Shown here in pieces: positions 5,503-13,742 of a DNA stretch of 15,236 nucleotides. The stretch is from NCBI GenBank assembly GCA_022827165.1, contig JAJDTN010000216.1, positions 1 through 15,236 on the forward strand, written 5' to 3'. Origin of the DNA: Candidatus Latescibacterota bacterium (GTDB lineage Bacteria; Latescibacterota; UBA2968; UBA8231). The notes beneath the pieces are model-generated. The model did not search any database. It was given only the letters and a program-made list of their open reading frames with translations, and was not told where the DNA came from. Every line of letters starts with the position of its first letter. The first letter of the stretch is position 1. The position numbers and the translations under genes are program-made.

Positions 5503-7647
5503 TCACCCCCAGGCGAACAGGAAGTTGCCGGTGTGGCCGGTGAAGTAGTCGACGATCAGCCAGAGGCCGATGGTCAGCATCTGGCCGGCGATCATCCCCA
5601 GGAACAGCCCCTGAGTGCAGCGGTAGGTGTTGACGCTCCCGAACCGGAGGACGAGGACCTTGATGCACCAGGCGACGAAGACGCTGGTGATGGTGAAGGT
5701 CATCAGGTTCACCGCCGATACCGGGAAGGCGACCGGGTGGAGGGGCCACCAGATCAGGCGGTGGCGGGCCCAGAAGAGCAGGGACATGATGCCGCCGCCG
5801 CCGAGGAGGAAGCCCATGCCCGGCCAGTCGACGCCGGCGGGCTCCATGTTGCGCGCGGCGCTGTCGTAGGCCACCGCCGGCCCGGCCTTGAAGAACCAGC
5901 CATCGAGGTTGACGCCGCCGTAGCGGTAGGCGACGTGGAAGATCATCCAGAACGAGCCCAGGGTCCCGATGAGCAGGGCCAGGACGAGGGCCAGGAAGAC
6001 CAGCCGCCGGCTGCGCGCGTCCATGTCCTCGATCAGCTTGAGGGAGTTGGTGCAGGTGGCCATGGCGAAGGCGCGGACCTCGCTGGCCCAGATGTAGGCC
6101 ATGGCCATGTTGAAGACGCCCGTGGGGCCCACGAGAGAGGAGCCGAGGCCCATGACGACGAAGTCCGGAGCGTTGACGGGGGCCCGAAGCGTCGCCAGCC
6201 CGGCCTCGGCGATGATCCGGGTGATGCCGATGAAGATCACCATGGCCAGGACGACGAAGAACGAGGAGACCCAGAGCGGCGTGCCCATGATCCACAGCCA
6301 CAGGATCATGACCGCGATCCCGCCGAGAGCGCCGATGACAGCCCCGCGGTAGGGGAGAATCTCGTCGCGGTCGTCGACGCGGGGCGCCCGGCCCAGGGCC
6401 TTGAGCCAGACCTCCTTCAAGTGCTCGCGCCCCGTCCACAGCACCATGGCGACGAGCACCAGCAGGGCCCCCAGCCCCTGGTAGCCGACAAGGGGTGCGT
6501 CGTACACCCCGTGGAAGTGCACCTGCTCCGACTTGATCCCGGCGGTGGCCAACAGGCTCTTCTGCACCTTGCCGAAGAGGTAGAAGACCCACACGCTGCC
6601 CGATATCCGCGTGTCGATGAAGTAGGTGAAGCCCGCCAGGGCGAAGTTGAACTTGCCCCCCAGGTACGGTATCGGCAGGTCCAGGGAGATCAGGGGGATG
6701 GAGGGGTAGTAGCTCCACAGGGCCCTCATGCTGCCGGCGACGATGGGGATGGACATGCCGATCCGCACCGACCAGCGCTTGAAGAAGCCGTTCACCAGGC
6801 CCTTCTCGTCCTCGCCGCGGACCATGGCCAGACCCACCTGGGCGATGGGATAGCTCAGGCGCTCCCGGTCCATCCACTGGCGCCGCAGGATCACGGCGAT
6901 GGAGATCATGCAGACATACAGGGCCAGCAGGAAGACCGCCCACCACATGAGCGGCTCGACCCAGGCGCCGTAGGGGATGCTCTGGCCGGGCCGGGAGATG
7001 CCCTCGAAGAACAGGGCGTTCCCGGCGCCGTCGTCCACAAGGATGCCGCGCTCGGGGAAGTGGGGGAAGAGCTTCTCCCGCCACATGTTCTCCGGCGAGG
7101 CGTAGTAGAAGATGGCCGTGAGGGTGGGCAGGATGAGCTCGGACAGACCCATGGTGCACACGGCCGAGACCATGGCCAGCATGGCATAGACCATGATGAG
7201 TTCCGCCCGGTTGAGGGCCAGGCTGCCGCCGGACCACGCCAGGGGCACGTTGCCGAGGGCGCATACCACCGCGAAGGTGGAGAAGATCAGCCCCGGCGAA
7301 TGGACATCGACATCGCTCAGGGGCCAGTAGACGTGGAGCCACGCCCCCGCAAGGGCGAGGGCCAGGGCGAGGGCCGCTCTCTTGCCGCGCGCCGCCAGCT
7401 TGAAGGCGAGGTTGAGGAGCCCGATGAGCACGACGAAGACGAAGATCGCCCCCGGGGTGCTGATGTCGGCGGCCACGTAGGCGCCCTTGATGACCATGTT
7501 GCTGTAGGGGGCGCTGACGGCCAGGAAGAAGCTCAGGAAGCTCCCCACGAAGAACCCCCGCCACGTCAGGCGGTGCCGGGACTCCAGCAGGGGCTCCGAG
7601 CGCGACTTCAGGTACTGGCGGTAGCTCGCCGCGATTTCCCTGTTCAC
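5503..7647 (-). CDS. Polytopic membrane protein, DUF6785-like (OPT-type fold)
   Basis: A 714-residue integral inner-membrane protein with roughly a dozen or more hydrophobic segments along its whole length. It resembles the DUF6784/DUF6785 membrane proteins, whose function is unknown and which look related to the oligopeptide transporter (OPT) family. Residues ~259-267 contain MDRERLSYP; the neighbouring 901-residue protein has the parallel DREQLPFP, both placed after the first membrane block. Later parts are a loop ISLDLPIPYLGG, hydrophobic stretches around the FFVVLAMVIFIGITRIIAEAG region, and a short C-terminus. The start is GTG at 7645-7647; no convincing ribosome binding site precedes it, and the gene begins 10 bp after the OPT-like gene, so coupling is likely. 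It is the last gene of its operon and ends facing the tRNA. Substrate unknown; family call is from memory of motifs, moderately sure. Confidence 0.7.
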   Translation of the reverse strand: MNREIAASYRQYLKSRSEPLLESRHRLTWRGFFVGSFLSFFLAVSAPYSNMVIKGAYVAADISTPGAIFVFVVLIGLLNLAFKLAARGKRAALALALALAGAWLHVYWPLSDVDVHSPGLIFSTFAVVCALGNVPLAWSGGSLALNRAELIMVYAMLAMVSAVCTMGLSELILPTLTAIFYYASPENMWREKLFPHFPERGILVDDGAGNALFFEGISRPGQSIPYGAWVEPLMWWAVFLLALYVCMISIAVILRRQWMDRERLSYPIAQVGLAMVRGEDEKGLVNGFFKRWSVRIGMSIPIVAGSMRALWSYYPSIPLISLDLPIPYLGGKFNFALAGFTYFIDTRISGSVWVFYLFGKVQKSLLATAGIKSEQVHFHGVYDAPLVGYQGLGALLVLVAMVLWTGREHLKEVWLKALGRAPRVDDRDEILPYRGAVIGALGGIAVMILWLWIMGTPLWVSSFFVVLAMVIFIGITRIIAEAGLATLRAPVNAPDFVVMGLGSSLVGPTGVFNMAMAYIWASEVRAFAMATCTNSLKLIEDMDARSRRLVFLALVLALLIGTLGSFWMIFHVAYRYGGVNLDGWFFKAGPAVAYDSAARNMEPAGVDWPGMGFLLGGGGIMSLLFWARHRLIWWPLHPVAFPVSAVNLMTFTITSVFVAWCIKVLVLRFGSVNTYRCTQGLFLGMIAGQMLTIGLWLIVDYFTGHTGNFLFAWG

Positions 7648-7657
7648 GGGAGGCGCG

Positions 7658-10363
7658 TCAGCGGGTCAGGGTGGAGACGGCCTTGCTGATCATCGCCAGG
7701 GCGGCGCAGAACATGCCGACCAGGGCCATGCCGACGCCGAAGCCGACGCTGAGCACCATGGCGTAGCGCCGCCACTGCTGCTTGCCGTAGCGCTTCCAGA
7801 AGTAGTAGCGGCCCAGCAGGGCGCCGATGATCTGCGGCAGCAGCGCGTGGGGGATCCCGTTGACGCTCTGCACGTACCCCCAGATCAGGAAGATGGGAAC
7901 ACCGAAGGCGGCCAGCGTGAAGTAGGCCGTCAGCCCGAAGCCGGCGCCGAGGAGGATGATCTTCCACTTCTTGCCGCCCAGGGGATGGTGGATGTCCTCG
8001 TCCACCAGCCCGTCGCCGTCGTCATCGCTCCCGTTCCTGACCTCCTCGTCGATGAGGCCGTCGCCGTCGTCGTCCTTGCCGTCCCCCGTGTACTTCACGT
8101 CCTCCCACAGCACCTCGTACAGCATGGGAACGTCCGACGACCTCTGCAGGAAGGTGCCGTCGAAGGTGGGCCGCAGGTCGATCTCGAGGTAGAACTCGAC
8201 CGAGTCCGCCGGCGCCAGCGGCAGCTGGGCGCGCAGGTTCGGGTTCATCGCCTCGCGGCCCTGGAGCACGGCCCCGTGGGGCGGCCACACCAGCCCCGGC
8301 GCCGGGGGCGGCTCGAGCCCCGGGGAGGGCCGCCCGGGGCCGGCGGCGGTGTCGGGGGCCTCGGCCTGCAGCCGCGTCCCTTCGAAAGCCTGCGGGTCCG
8401 GGCCGGCGCGCGGCGGGTTGCCGCCCTTGAGGTCGGTGTAGAAGCAGCGGGTCTCCGACCACGGGCCGTACTCCCGCTTGAGCTCGTCGGGGATGTGGTG
8501 CTCCCGGGTGGCGCGCACCCGCCAGTACCACCAGTGGCCGTCCTGCAGATTGCTCGGGCTCCAGGCGACCTGGCCGTGGCCCAGGAGTTCGTCCTCGAGG
8601 CGCTCACCGGCCCGCCACGTCTTGCTGTACATGGTGCTCGAGTAGAACAGGGCCTGATCGAAGGCCCGCAGCGGCCACATGCGCTGGGCGTAGGGGTAGC
8701 TCTCGGAGGGGATCGGCGCCAGCCGCCACAGGAAGGTCCAGTACATCAGGCTGACGCCGAGGACGATGGGCAGCATGAACAGCTCGGCCTTGAGGAGGCT
8801 GGTGAAGCGCATGCCCACCAGCTCGACGACGCGGAAGCCCTCGGCGTGGCCGCCGAAGTTGCGGGCCGGGAAGGGCACGAACCAGACGTCGACGCCCCGG
8901 TACCCGGTGAGGAAGATGATCGCCTCGTTGATGTACGGGATCGACACCTCGCGCCCGATGAGGCCGTCGAGGCGGGCGCTGACGAAGGACATGATCGGCG
9001 CGTACACGAAGGCGATGAGGCAGAAGGTGACCAGCAGGCCGACGCCGACGAGGGTGGGGAAGAGGGTCTTGGCGAGGACGATGGGGTAGACGGCGGAGAG
9101 GCTGAAGAGGGCGATGCAGGCCCAGATGTGGAAGTCCCCCCGGCCCAGGTGCCGGATGCAGTACCCCCGCACCTCCGACGACCGGTTGCAGCCTTCGTGC
9201 CGGCACGTGGACGGAGCGGGAGGGCCGCCGTCGCCGAAGTACCGCTGGATCTGGTCCTTCTGGCGGCCCAGGGTGGACCACAGCTGGTAGAAGCTGATGA
9301 GGGTGACGGCCAGGGTGATGCCGATCCCGAAGGCCCGCCAGAAGTCGATGCCGGTGGCGATCTGGGTGCTGATCGTGTCCATGCCCAGGGCCCACCGCGG
9401 CAGCAGGCCCAGCTGGTGGAGGACCGGGCTCACGGCGGTGTGCACGACGACGCCGGCGAAGGAGCCGATGACCGACCAGAACGGCATCAGCAGGCCGGCG
9501 AAGATGGGACCGAGATGGAGGGTGACGCCCAGGGGCGCGGCGGGCAGGAAGTTGCCGAAGTAGGGGGTGAGGTCGGCGAAGGGGATGGGGATCAGCTCCT
9601 GCCTCTGGCCGAGGACCTCCGTCAGCGTCGGGATGCCGACGTAGAGGAAGCCGAAGGCGACGCCGATGACGGCCCCGACGCTGAAGATCGGCCACTTCCA
9701 GGTCTCTTTCTCATGGCCGCTCTCCTCGGCCAGGGCCATCGACCCCAGGGCCGACATGGGCGCCGTCGGGAAGGGCAGCTGCTCGCGGTCGGAGGTGAGG
9801 CGGAAGAGGACGTACCCGGAGGTGAACCACGAGACCCGTCCGACGATGGTGCCGAGGACGAGGAGGCCGATCGGCCAGGCCCAGTCCGGGTGGAGGAAGG
9901 TGCGCAGCCCGTGGGCTTCCGACCCCGGCCCCGGGGCCCACCAGAACGGGAGGACCTCGGAGACGCCGAACTGCTCGGCCTCGGGCGAGCGCACGAAGTA
10001 CTGCCGCCACAGCAGGTCGAGGAAGGCGCCCTCCTCGCGCACCACCAGCGCGCCGGCCACGTAGACGAGCAGGTAGATCTCCTGGCGCGTGAGGGAGGTG
10101 AAGGAGCGCTTGGCCACCTCCAGGAAGAGGATCACCGTCACCCACTGGGCGGCGGCGCCGATGCCCCCGCCGGTGACCAGGCCCAGGTACATCTCTCCCG
10201 GCGTCATGATCAGCGAGATGAAGAGCACCCCGATGATCGTGCGCATGGTGAAGCCCTCGTCGAAGCGGTCGGGCGGCTGCAGCAGGTCGCGGTACTCCTT
10301 GACCTCCTCCCACTCCCGCTCGAGCCGGGCCTGTTGCCTGCTCGTCAGCCCCTGGTCAGCCAA
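7658..10363 (-). CDS. OPT-like transporter with Cys/His finger and FN3/Ca-binding-like insert
   Basis: A 901-residue polytopic membrane protein resembling the oligopeptide transporter superfamily. The first block (to ~370) holds about seven hydrophobic segments and DREQLPFP at 192-199. A hydrophilic loop then carries a possible zinc finger C387-x4-C392-x9-C402-x2-H405. More membrane segments run to ~550. Next comes a hydrophilic insert of about 245 residues (~552-797). It has an FN3-like stretch (WWYWRVRA at ~610, GPWSE at ~635), a Pro-rich linker, and two acidic repeats DDDGDGL[IV]DE at ~762-790, of the thrombospondin-3/EF-hand-loop kind that binds calcium. Three membrane segments close the protein. 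The start is TTG at 10361-10363 with GAGGT just upstream, slightly too close to be ideal; the frame is closed upstream by a stop. The insert is probably extracytoplasmic, but topology is not certain. Substrate unknown. Confidence 0.7.
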   Translation of the reverse strand: MADQGLTSRQQARLEREWEEVKEYRDLLQPPDRFDEGFTMRTIIGVLFISLIMTPGEMYLGLVTGGGIGAAAQWVTVILFLEVAKRSFTSLTRQEIYLLVYVAGALVVREEGAFLDLLWRQYFVRSPEAEQFGVSEVLPFWWAPGPGSEAHGLRTFLHPDWAWPIGLLVLGTIVGRVSWFTSGYVLFRLTSDREQLPFPTAPMSALGSMALAEESGHEKETWKWPIFSVGAVIGVAFGFLYVGIPTLTEVLGQRQELIPIPFADLTPYFGNFLPAAPLGVTLHLGPIFAGLLMPFWSVIGSFAGVVVHTAVSPVLHQLGLLPRWALGMDTISTQIATGIDFWRAFGIGITLAVTLISFYQLWSTLGRQKDQIQRYFGDGGPPAPSTCRHEGCNRSSEVRGYCIRHLGRGDFHIWACIALFSLSAVYPIVLAKTLFPTLVGVGLLVTFCLIAFVYAPIMSFVSARLDGLIGREVSIPYINEAIIFLTGYRGVDVWFVPFPARNFGGHAEGFRVVELVGMRFTSLLKAELFMLPIVLGVSLMYWTFLWRLAPIPSESYPYAQRMWPLRAFDQALFYSSTMYSKTWRAGERLEDELLGHGQVAWSPSNLQDGHWWYWRVRATREHHIPDELKREYGPWSETRCFYTDLKGGNPPRAGPDPQAFEGTRLQAEAPDTAAGPGRPSPGLEPPPAPGLVWPPHGAVLQGREAMNPNLRAQLPLAPADSVEFYLEIDLRPTFDGTFLQRSSDVPMLYEVLWEDVKYTGDGKDDDGDGLIDEEVRNGSDDDGDGLVDEDIHHPLGGKKWKIILLGAGFGLTAYFTLAAFGVPIFLIWGYVQSVNGIPHALLPQIIGALLGRYYFWKRYGKQQWRRYAMVLSVGFGVGMALVGMFCAALAMISKAVSTLTR
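7994..8080 (-). repeat. Two tandem Ca-binding-like codon repeats in the OPT-like gene
   Basis: Two copies of a segment coding DDDGDGL[IV]DE occur at 7994-8035 and 8041-8080, inside the transporter reading frame. The Asp spacing D-x-D-x-D-G matches calcium loops of the thrombospondin type 3 or dockerin kind. Such tandem motifs are common in secreted or surface proteins but unusual inside a transporter. Confidence 0.75.
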
Positions 10364-10390
10364 TCGACCTCGGCATCCGGACCGCGGCCT

Positions 10391-13096
10391 CTACATCCCG
10401 GTCCATCTCCCCTCCCCTTCGCGGATGAAGATCCTGCGGTCGACGGGAAGGTCCGTGAAGATCTCGGGATCGCTCCCGGGCCAGCGGACCTCGATCCGGT
10501 CGATCTTCGCCGCCTTGCCGAGGCCGAACTCGACCGGCGGCGAGTTGGAGCTGCCGAATCCCTCCCCGTTGTGCTTCTCGCGCATGAGGGTCCGCCCCCC
10601 CGCGGTGACGTAGATCCGGGTGTCGAGGGCGTCCCGGTTGCTCTTCGTGCCCTCGAGGTCGATGTGGATCCAGTGGTTGCCCGACTCCTGGAGGTTCAGG
10701 TAGAAGGCGTTCGGGAACTGGTCTCCGTGGACGAACCCGCCCTCGGGGGCGTAGATCTCGAGATCGCCGTCGAGATCGATGTCGACGAAGGTCTCGCCGT
10801 GCCCCTTGCCGACGTTGGCGACGCCGGCGGCGAAGGTGAGGTCGGTGAAGGTCCCGTCCCCGTTGTTGCGGTAGAGGCGGTCCGGCTCCATCCGCTCGAT
10901 CGCCGGATCACCCGTCCCGAAGTAGATGTCGAGGTAGCCGTCGTTGTCCAGATCGGCCACCCCCGTTCCCATGGCCCCGTTCGGGTGGAGGAACCCGGCC
11001 TCCACCGACACATCGGTGAACGTCCCGTCTCCGTTGTTGCGGTAGAGCCTCGTGCAGTGCCGGAGCATCTCCTTCTTCTTCTCCGCCGGCAGGTCGTCGT
11101 AGCGGTCCGAGAGTCCCAGCAGCACGTCGTTCCACGGGGCCAGCGCCGGTCGCAGGAGGTCGAGATCGAGATCGTTGTCGTAGTCGAAGAAGAAGCAGGT
11201 GTAGCCGGTGGTGAGCCGCTCGTCGTCGAGGAGGCCGGCCTCGGCGGCGCGGTCCGTGAAGGTGCCGTCGCCGTTGTTCCGGTAGAGCCGGTTCGCCGTC
11301 TCGTACCCGCTCACGAAGAGATCGGGCCAGCCGTCGTCGTCGTAGTCGCCCCAGCAGTTCCCGATCGTCCGGGTCCCGCGGGCCTCCCGGAGCCCCGCCG
11401 CCGCGGTCACGTCGGTGAAGGTGCCGTCGAGATTGTTCCGGTACAGGGTGTTGGTATCGCCGCCCCCGGTGATGCCGTTGGCGACGTAGAGGTCGACGCC
11501 GCCGTCCCTGTCGTAGTCCGACCACTGGCACACGAAGCTCGAGCCCGGGTCCCCCAGTCCGGCGGCGTCCGTCGTCTCGGTGAAGGTCCCGTCCCCGTTG
11601 TTCGCGAACAGCGAGTTGGCAATGGGGCCGTGCCACCCGTCGCGGCCGACGTGCAGATCGATCCAGCCGGCGTTGGCGTAGTCCGACCAGGTGGCGCTGA
11701 AGCCGGACTGCACGCGAAACAGGTTCGCCTCCCGGGAGACGTCGGTGAAGCTCTCGCCGTCGTTCCGGTACAGGGCCCCGTAGCTGTCGCTGCCGGTGAC
11801 GAACAGGTCGTAGTCGCCGTCCCGGTCGTAGTCGCCCCAGGCGCTCGGCCCCAGGCCGTCGTACTTGTCGATGCCGTACGCTGCCGCCGCGTCCTCGAAG
11901 AGAAGGGGGGTCGGGTCCCCCGGCAGCGCCAGGTCCCCGCGGAACTGGAACGCCGTCCGCTCGTCCGGCGGGGTCCCCAGTCCCTCGTGGGCCAGGTGAA
12001 GGAGCCAGAGATGGCCCAGCTCCCGCCGGGAGTTCCTTGGCGCTCCGGCCAGGGATTCCTCGAGCAGCGCGACGGCCTCGGCGTAGCGCTCCTGCTTGAG
12101 GCGCGCCAGTCCCTTGCGCCCGATCTGGAACTGCCGGAAGTCCCCCTCCACACGCGGGTCCCCCAGGAGCAGATCGGCCAGCGCGATCGACTCGTCGTAG
12201 TCCGCCATGAGCATCGCCACGCGGCTCAGCATGTGGATGATGTCCCGGGCCATGGGCGATCCGGGGTGGACCTGGTCGTACACCCTCTCGAGCTCGGTCT
12301 GGGCGATGTCGAAGACGAGGGCCGAGGCCATGGGCCGCAGCCCGGGACGATTGCTGTAGTCGACCCGGATCTGCCCGAGGACGAGCATCTTCGCGAAATA
12401 GAGGCGCACCGCCGCGAGATCGGGGTACTTCGCCAGGATCTCCTCGATCACCGGGACCGCCCTGCTCGGGGCGTAGTGCCCTTCTCTGTAGAGGCCCTGC
12501 ACCGCTTCGCGGAACCGGCGCAGGTCGGCGGCGTTCTTCGCCCCATCCCTCACCTCCACGAGCCGCAGATTCGGCCCGCTTCCGCCTTCGTAGTAGCGTG
12601 CGAAGGAGGCGATCTCCAACTCGCCCATCTGGCCGTACGCCGCCAGCACCGCGTCCCGGTGGGCGCGGGCGGCCGCCTCGTTGCGGCGGCGCCTTTCGAG
12701 CTCGTACAGCAGGCGATGGGCTTTCACGCTCTGCGGCCGCAGGGCGAGCACCTTCCGCAACAACCCGATCCCCGCCTCGATGTCGGCCGGCCTCGGCGAC
12801 TTCGCCATGAGGAGCCGGGCCTGCTGAAAGAGTAGCTCCGGATCATCGGGCCGCAGCCGCGCGCAGGCATCGAACTCGGCGCGGGCGGATTCCGGCAGGT
12901 TTCGGCGCAGCTGCTCGATGCCGAGGCGCAGACGCCGCTTGAACTCCATCCCGGCCTGCGATGGCGGCTCCCTTCCCGGCTCGGCGCCGCCTCCTCCGCT
13001 GCAGGCGGGAACGAGGGGAACCGCCAGCACGAGCGCGGTCCACGCGGCCCGACGGAGGATCGTCCTACCGATGCTCATCCGACGCGATTCTGCCAT
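10391..13096 (-). CDS. Predicted lipoprotein with TPR, FG-GAP repeats and ASPIC/UnbV domain
   Basis: A 901-residue predicted surface or periplasmic lipoprotein. A basic N-terminus (GRTILRRAAW) and hydrophobic stretch end in a lipobox-like VPAC with Cys32; Pro at -2 is atypical. Residues ~48-390 contain helical TPR-like repeats. From ~400 to ~790 an FG-GAP/VCBS beta-propeller-type array follows: six units of LYRNNGDGTFTDV form alternating with seven DxDxDG-type loops (DYDRDGDYD, DYDDDGWPD, DLDNDGYLD and others), which normally bind calcium. Residues ~805-896 form an ASPIC/UnbV domain (EGTKSNRDALDTRIYVTAGG, then HNGEGFGSSNSPPVEFGLG, then IEVRWPGS). The ATG at 13094-13096 and one at 13076-13078 are both possible; neither has a strong ribosome binding site, and both overlap the end of the ATPase gene. 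The gene is followed by the OPT-like gene after 27 bp. Ligand unknown. Confidence 0.85.
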   Translation of the reverse strand: MAESRRMSIGRTILRRAAWTALVLAVPLVPACSGGGGAEPGREPPSQAGMEFKRRLRLGIEQLRRNLPESARAEFDACARLRPDDPELLFQQARLLMAKSPRPADIEAGIGLLRKVLALRPQSVKAHRLLYELERRRRNEAAARAHRDAVLAAYGQMGELEIASFARYYEGGSGPNLRLVEVRDGAKNAADLRRFREAVQGLYREGHYAPSRAVPVIEEILAKYPDLAAVRLYFAKMLVLGQIRVDYSNRPGLRPMASALVFDIAQTELERVYDQVHPGSPMARDIIHMLSRVAMLMADYDESIALADLLLGDPRVEGDFRQFQIGRKGLARLKQERYAEAVALLEESLAGAPRNSRRELGHLWLLHLAHEGLGTPPDERTAFQFRGDLALPGDPTPLLFEDAAAAYGIDKYDGLGPSAWGDYDRDGDYDLFVTGSDSYGALYRNDGESFTDVSREANLFRVQSGFSATWSDYANAGWIDLHVGRDGWHGPIANSLFANNGDGTFTETTDAAGLGDPGSSFVCQWSDYDRDGGVDLYVANGITGGGDTNTLYRNNLDGTFTDVTAAAGLREARGTRTIGNCWGDYDDDGWPDLFVSGYETANRLYRNNGDGTFTDRAAEAGLLDDERLTTGYTCFFFDYDNDLDLDLLRPALAPWNDVLLGLSDRYDDLPAEKKKEMLRHCTRLYRNNGDGTFTDVSVEAGFLHPNGAMGTGVADLDNDGYLDIYFGTGDPAIERMEPDRLYRNNGDGTFTDLTFAAGVANVGKGHGETFVDIDLDGDLEIYAPEGGFVHGDQFPNAFYLNLQESGNHWIHIDLEGTKSNRDALDTRIYVTAGGRTLMREKHNGEGFGSSNSPPVEFGLGKAAKIDRIEVRWPGSDPEIFTDLPVDRRIFIREGEGRWTGM
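10841..11775 (-). repeat. Six FG-GAP unit repeats within the lipoprotein gene
   Basis: Six copies of a ~38-bp segment coding LYRNNGDGTFTD lie at 10841-10878, 11011-11048, 11251-11288, 11411-11448, 11575-11612 and 11741-11775. Most are 160-170 bp apart; one gap is 240 bp. The period is about 54-57 codons, as expected for FG-GAP blades. The fifth (LFANNGDGTFTE) and sixth (LYRNDGESFTDV) copies are the most divergent. Confidence 0.9.
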
Positions 13097-13742
13097 CGTC
13101 GAGCCGGACGGTCCGTCTCCCCTCCGGGATCACCTCGACGTCGTGGGCGGCCGCCACCACCGTCAGTCCGCCGCGGTGGAGATCCGCGATCAGCTCCCAC
13201 AGGATCCCGGCGTTGCGCCGGTCGAGGTTCGCCGTGGGCTCGTCGGCGAAGAGCACGTCCGGCCGGTTCGCCAGCGCCCGCGCCAGGGCGGCGCGCTGCA
13301 TCTCCCCGCGGGACAGGGCGTCCGGCCGGTGGCGCGCCCGGTGGCCGATGTTGACCCCCTCCAGGAGGCGCTCCGCCTCGTCCGCGTCCCCGCCGCGACC
13401 GCCGAACAACAGCGGCAACCGGACGTTTCCCAGCACCGTGAGATGGCGCACGAGCCGGAAGTCCTGGAAGACGAACCCCATGCGCTCCCGGCGAATCCGG
13501 GCGAGCCGCCCCGGCGCCGCCGACTCGAGGGCCTCGTCGTCGAACCTCACGGCCCCGCGCGTCGGCCGGTCCATTCCCGCCAGAAGCGACAGCAGCGTCG
13601 ACTTCCCCGACCCGGACTCCCCCGTGACCACGACGAACTCGCCCCGCCCGATGGACAGGGTCACGTCGGCGAGGGCGGTCACGCTGGTTCCCGGCTGGGG
13701 GAACTCCTTCCAGACCCCGCTCGCCGACAGCAGCGCCGTCAC
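13065..13742 (-). CDS. ABC transporter ATPase, MacB/LolD type
   Basis: A 225-residue ATP-binding subunit of an ABC transporter, of the MacB/LolD/FtsE group that works with FtsX-type permeases. All motors are intact: Walker A GESGSGKST (41-49), Q-loop VFQDFRL with Gln93, signature LSRGEMQR (143-150), Walker B VLFADEP (163-169), D-loop NLD, and His200 in AAHD. The signature differs from the usual LSGGQQQR at several positions. The start is GTG at 13740-13742, sharing GTGA with the permease stop, so the two are made together. A longer open frame to 14693 has no conserved content and reads through the permease in another frame. The following lipoprotein gene overlaps its end. Exported substrate unknown; it likely energises a periplasmic or outer-membrane step through mechanotransmission, as known for MacB relatives. 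Confidence 0.93.
   Translation of the reverse strand: MTALLSASGVWKEFPQPGTSVTALADVTLSIGRGEFVVVTGESGSGKSTLLSLLAGMDRPTRGAVRFDDEALESAAPGRLARIRRERMGFVFQDFRLVRHLTVLGNVRLPLLFGGRGGDADEAERLLEGVNIGHRARHRPDALSRGEMQRAALARALANRPDVLFADEPTANLDRRNAGILWELIADLHRGGLTVVAAAHDVEVIPEGRRTVRLDDGRIASDEHR

Noticed and set aside
5533..7689. Plus-strand open frame of 718 codons antisense to the DUF6785-like gene
   Set aside because: The product is hydrophilic, Asp/Gly/Glu/Gln-rich and domain-free, while the opposite strand encodes a clear polytopic membrane protein.
7847..12835. A very long plus-strand open frame (1662 codons) antisense to the OPT-like and lipoprotein genes
   Set aside because: It is composed of low-complexity Val/Glu/Gly/Ala/Arg-rich sequence without any recognisable domain and crosses two well-supported genes and the gap between them. 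In GC-rich DNA, antisense frames of this length arise from codon bias.
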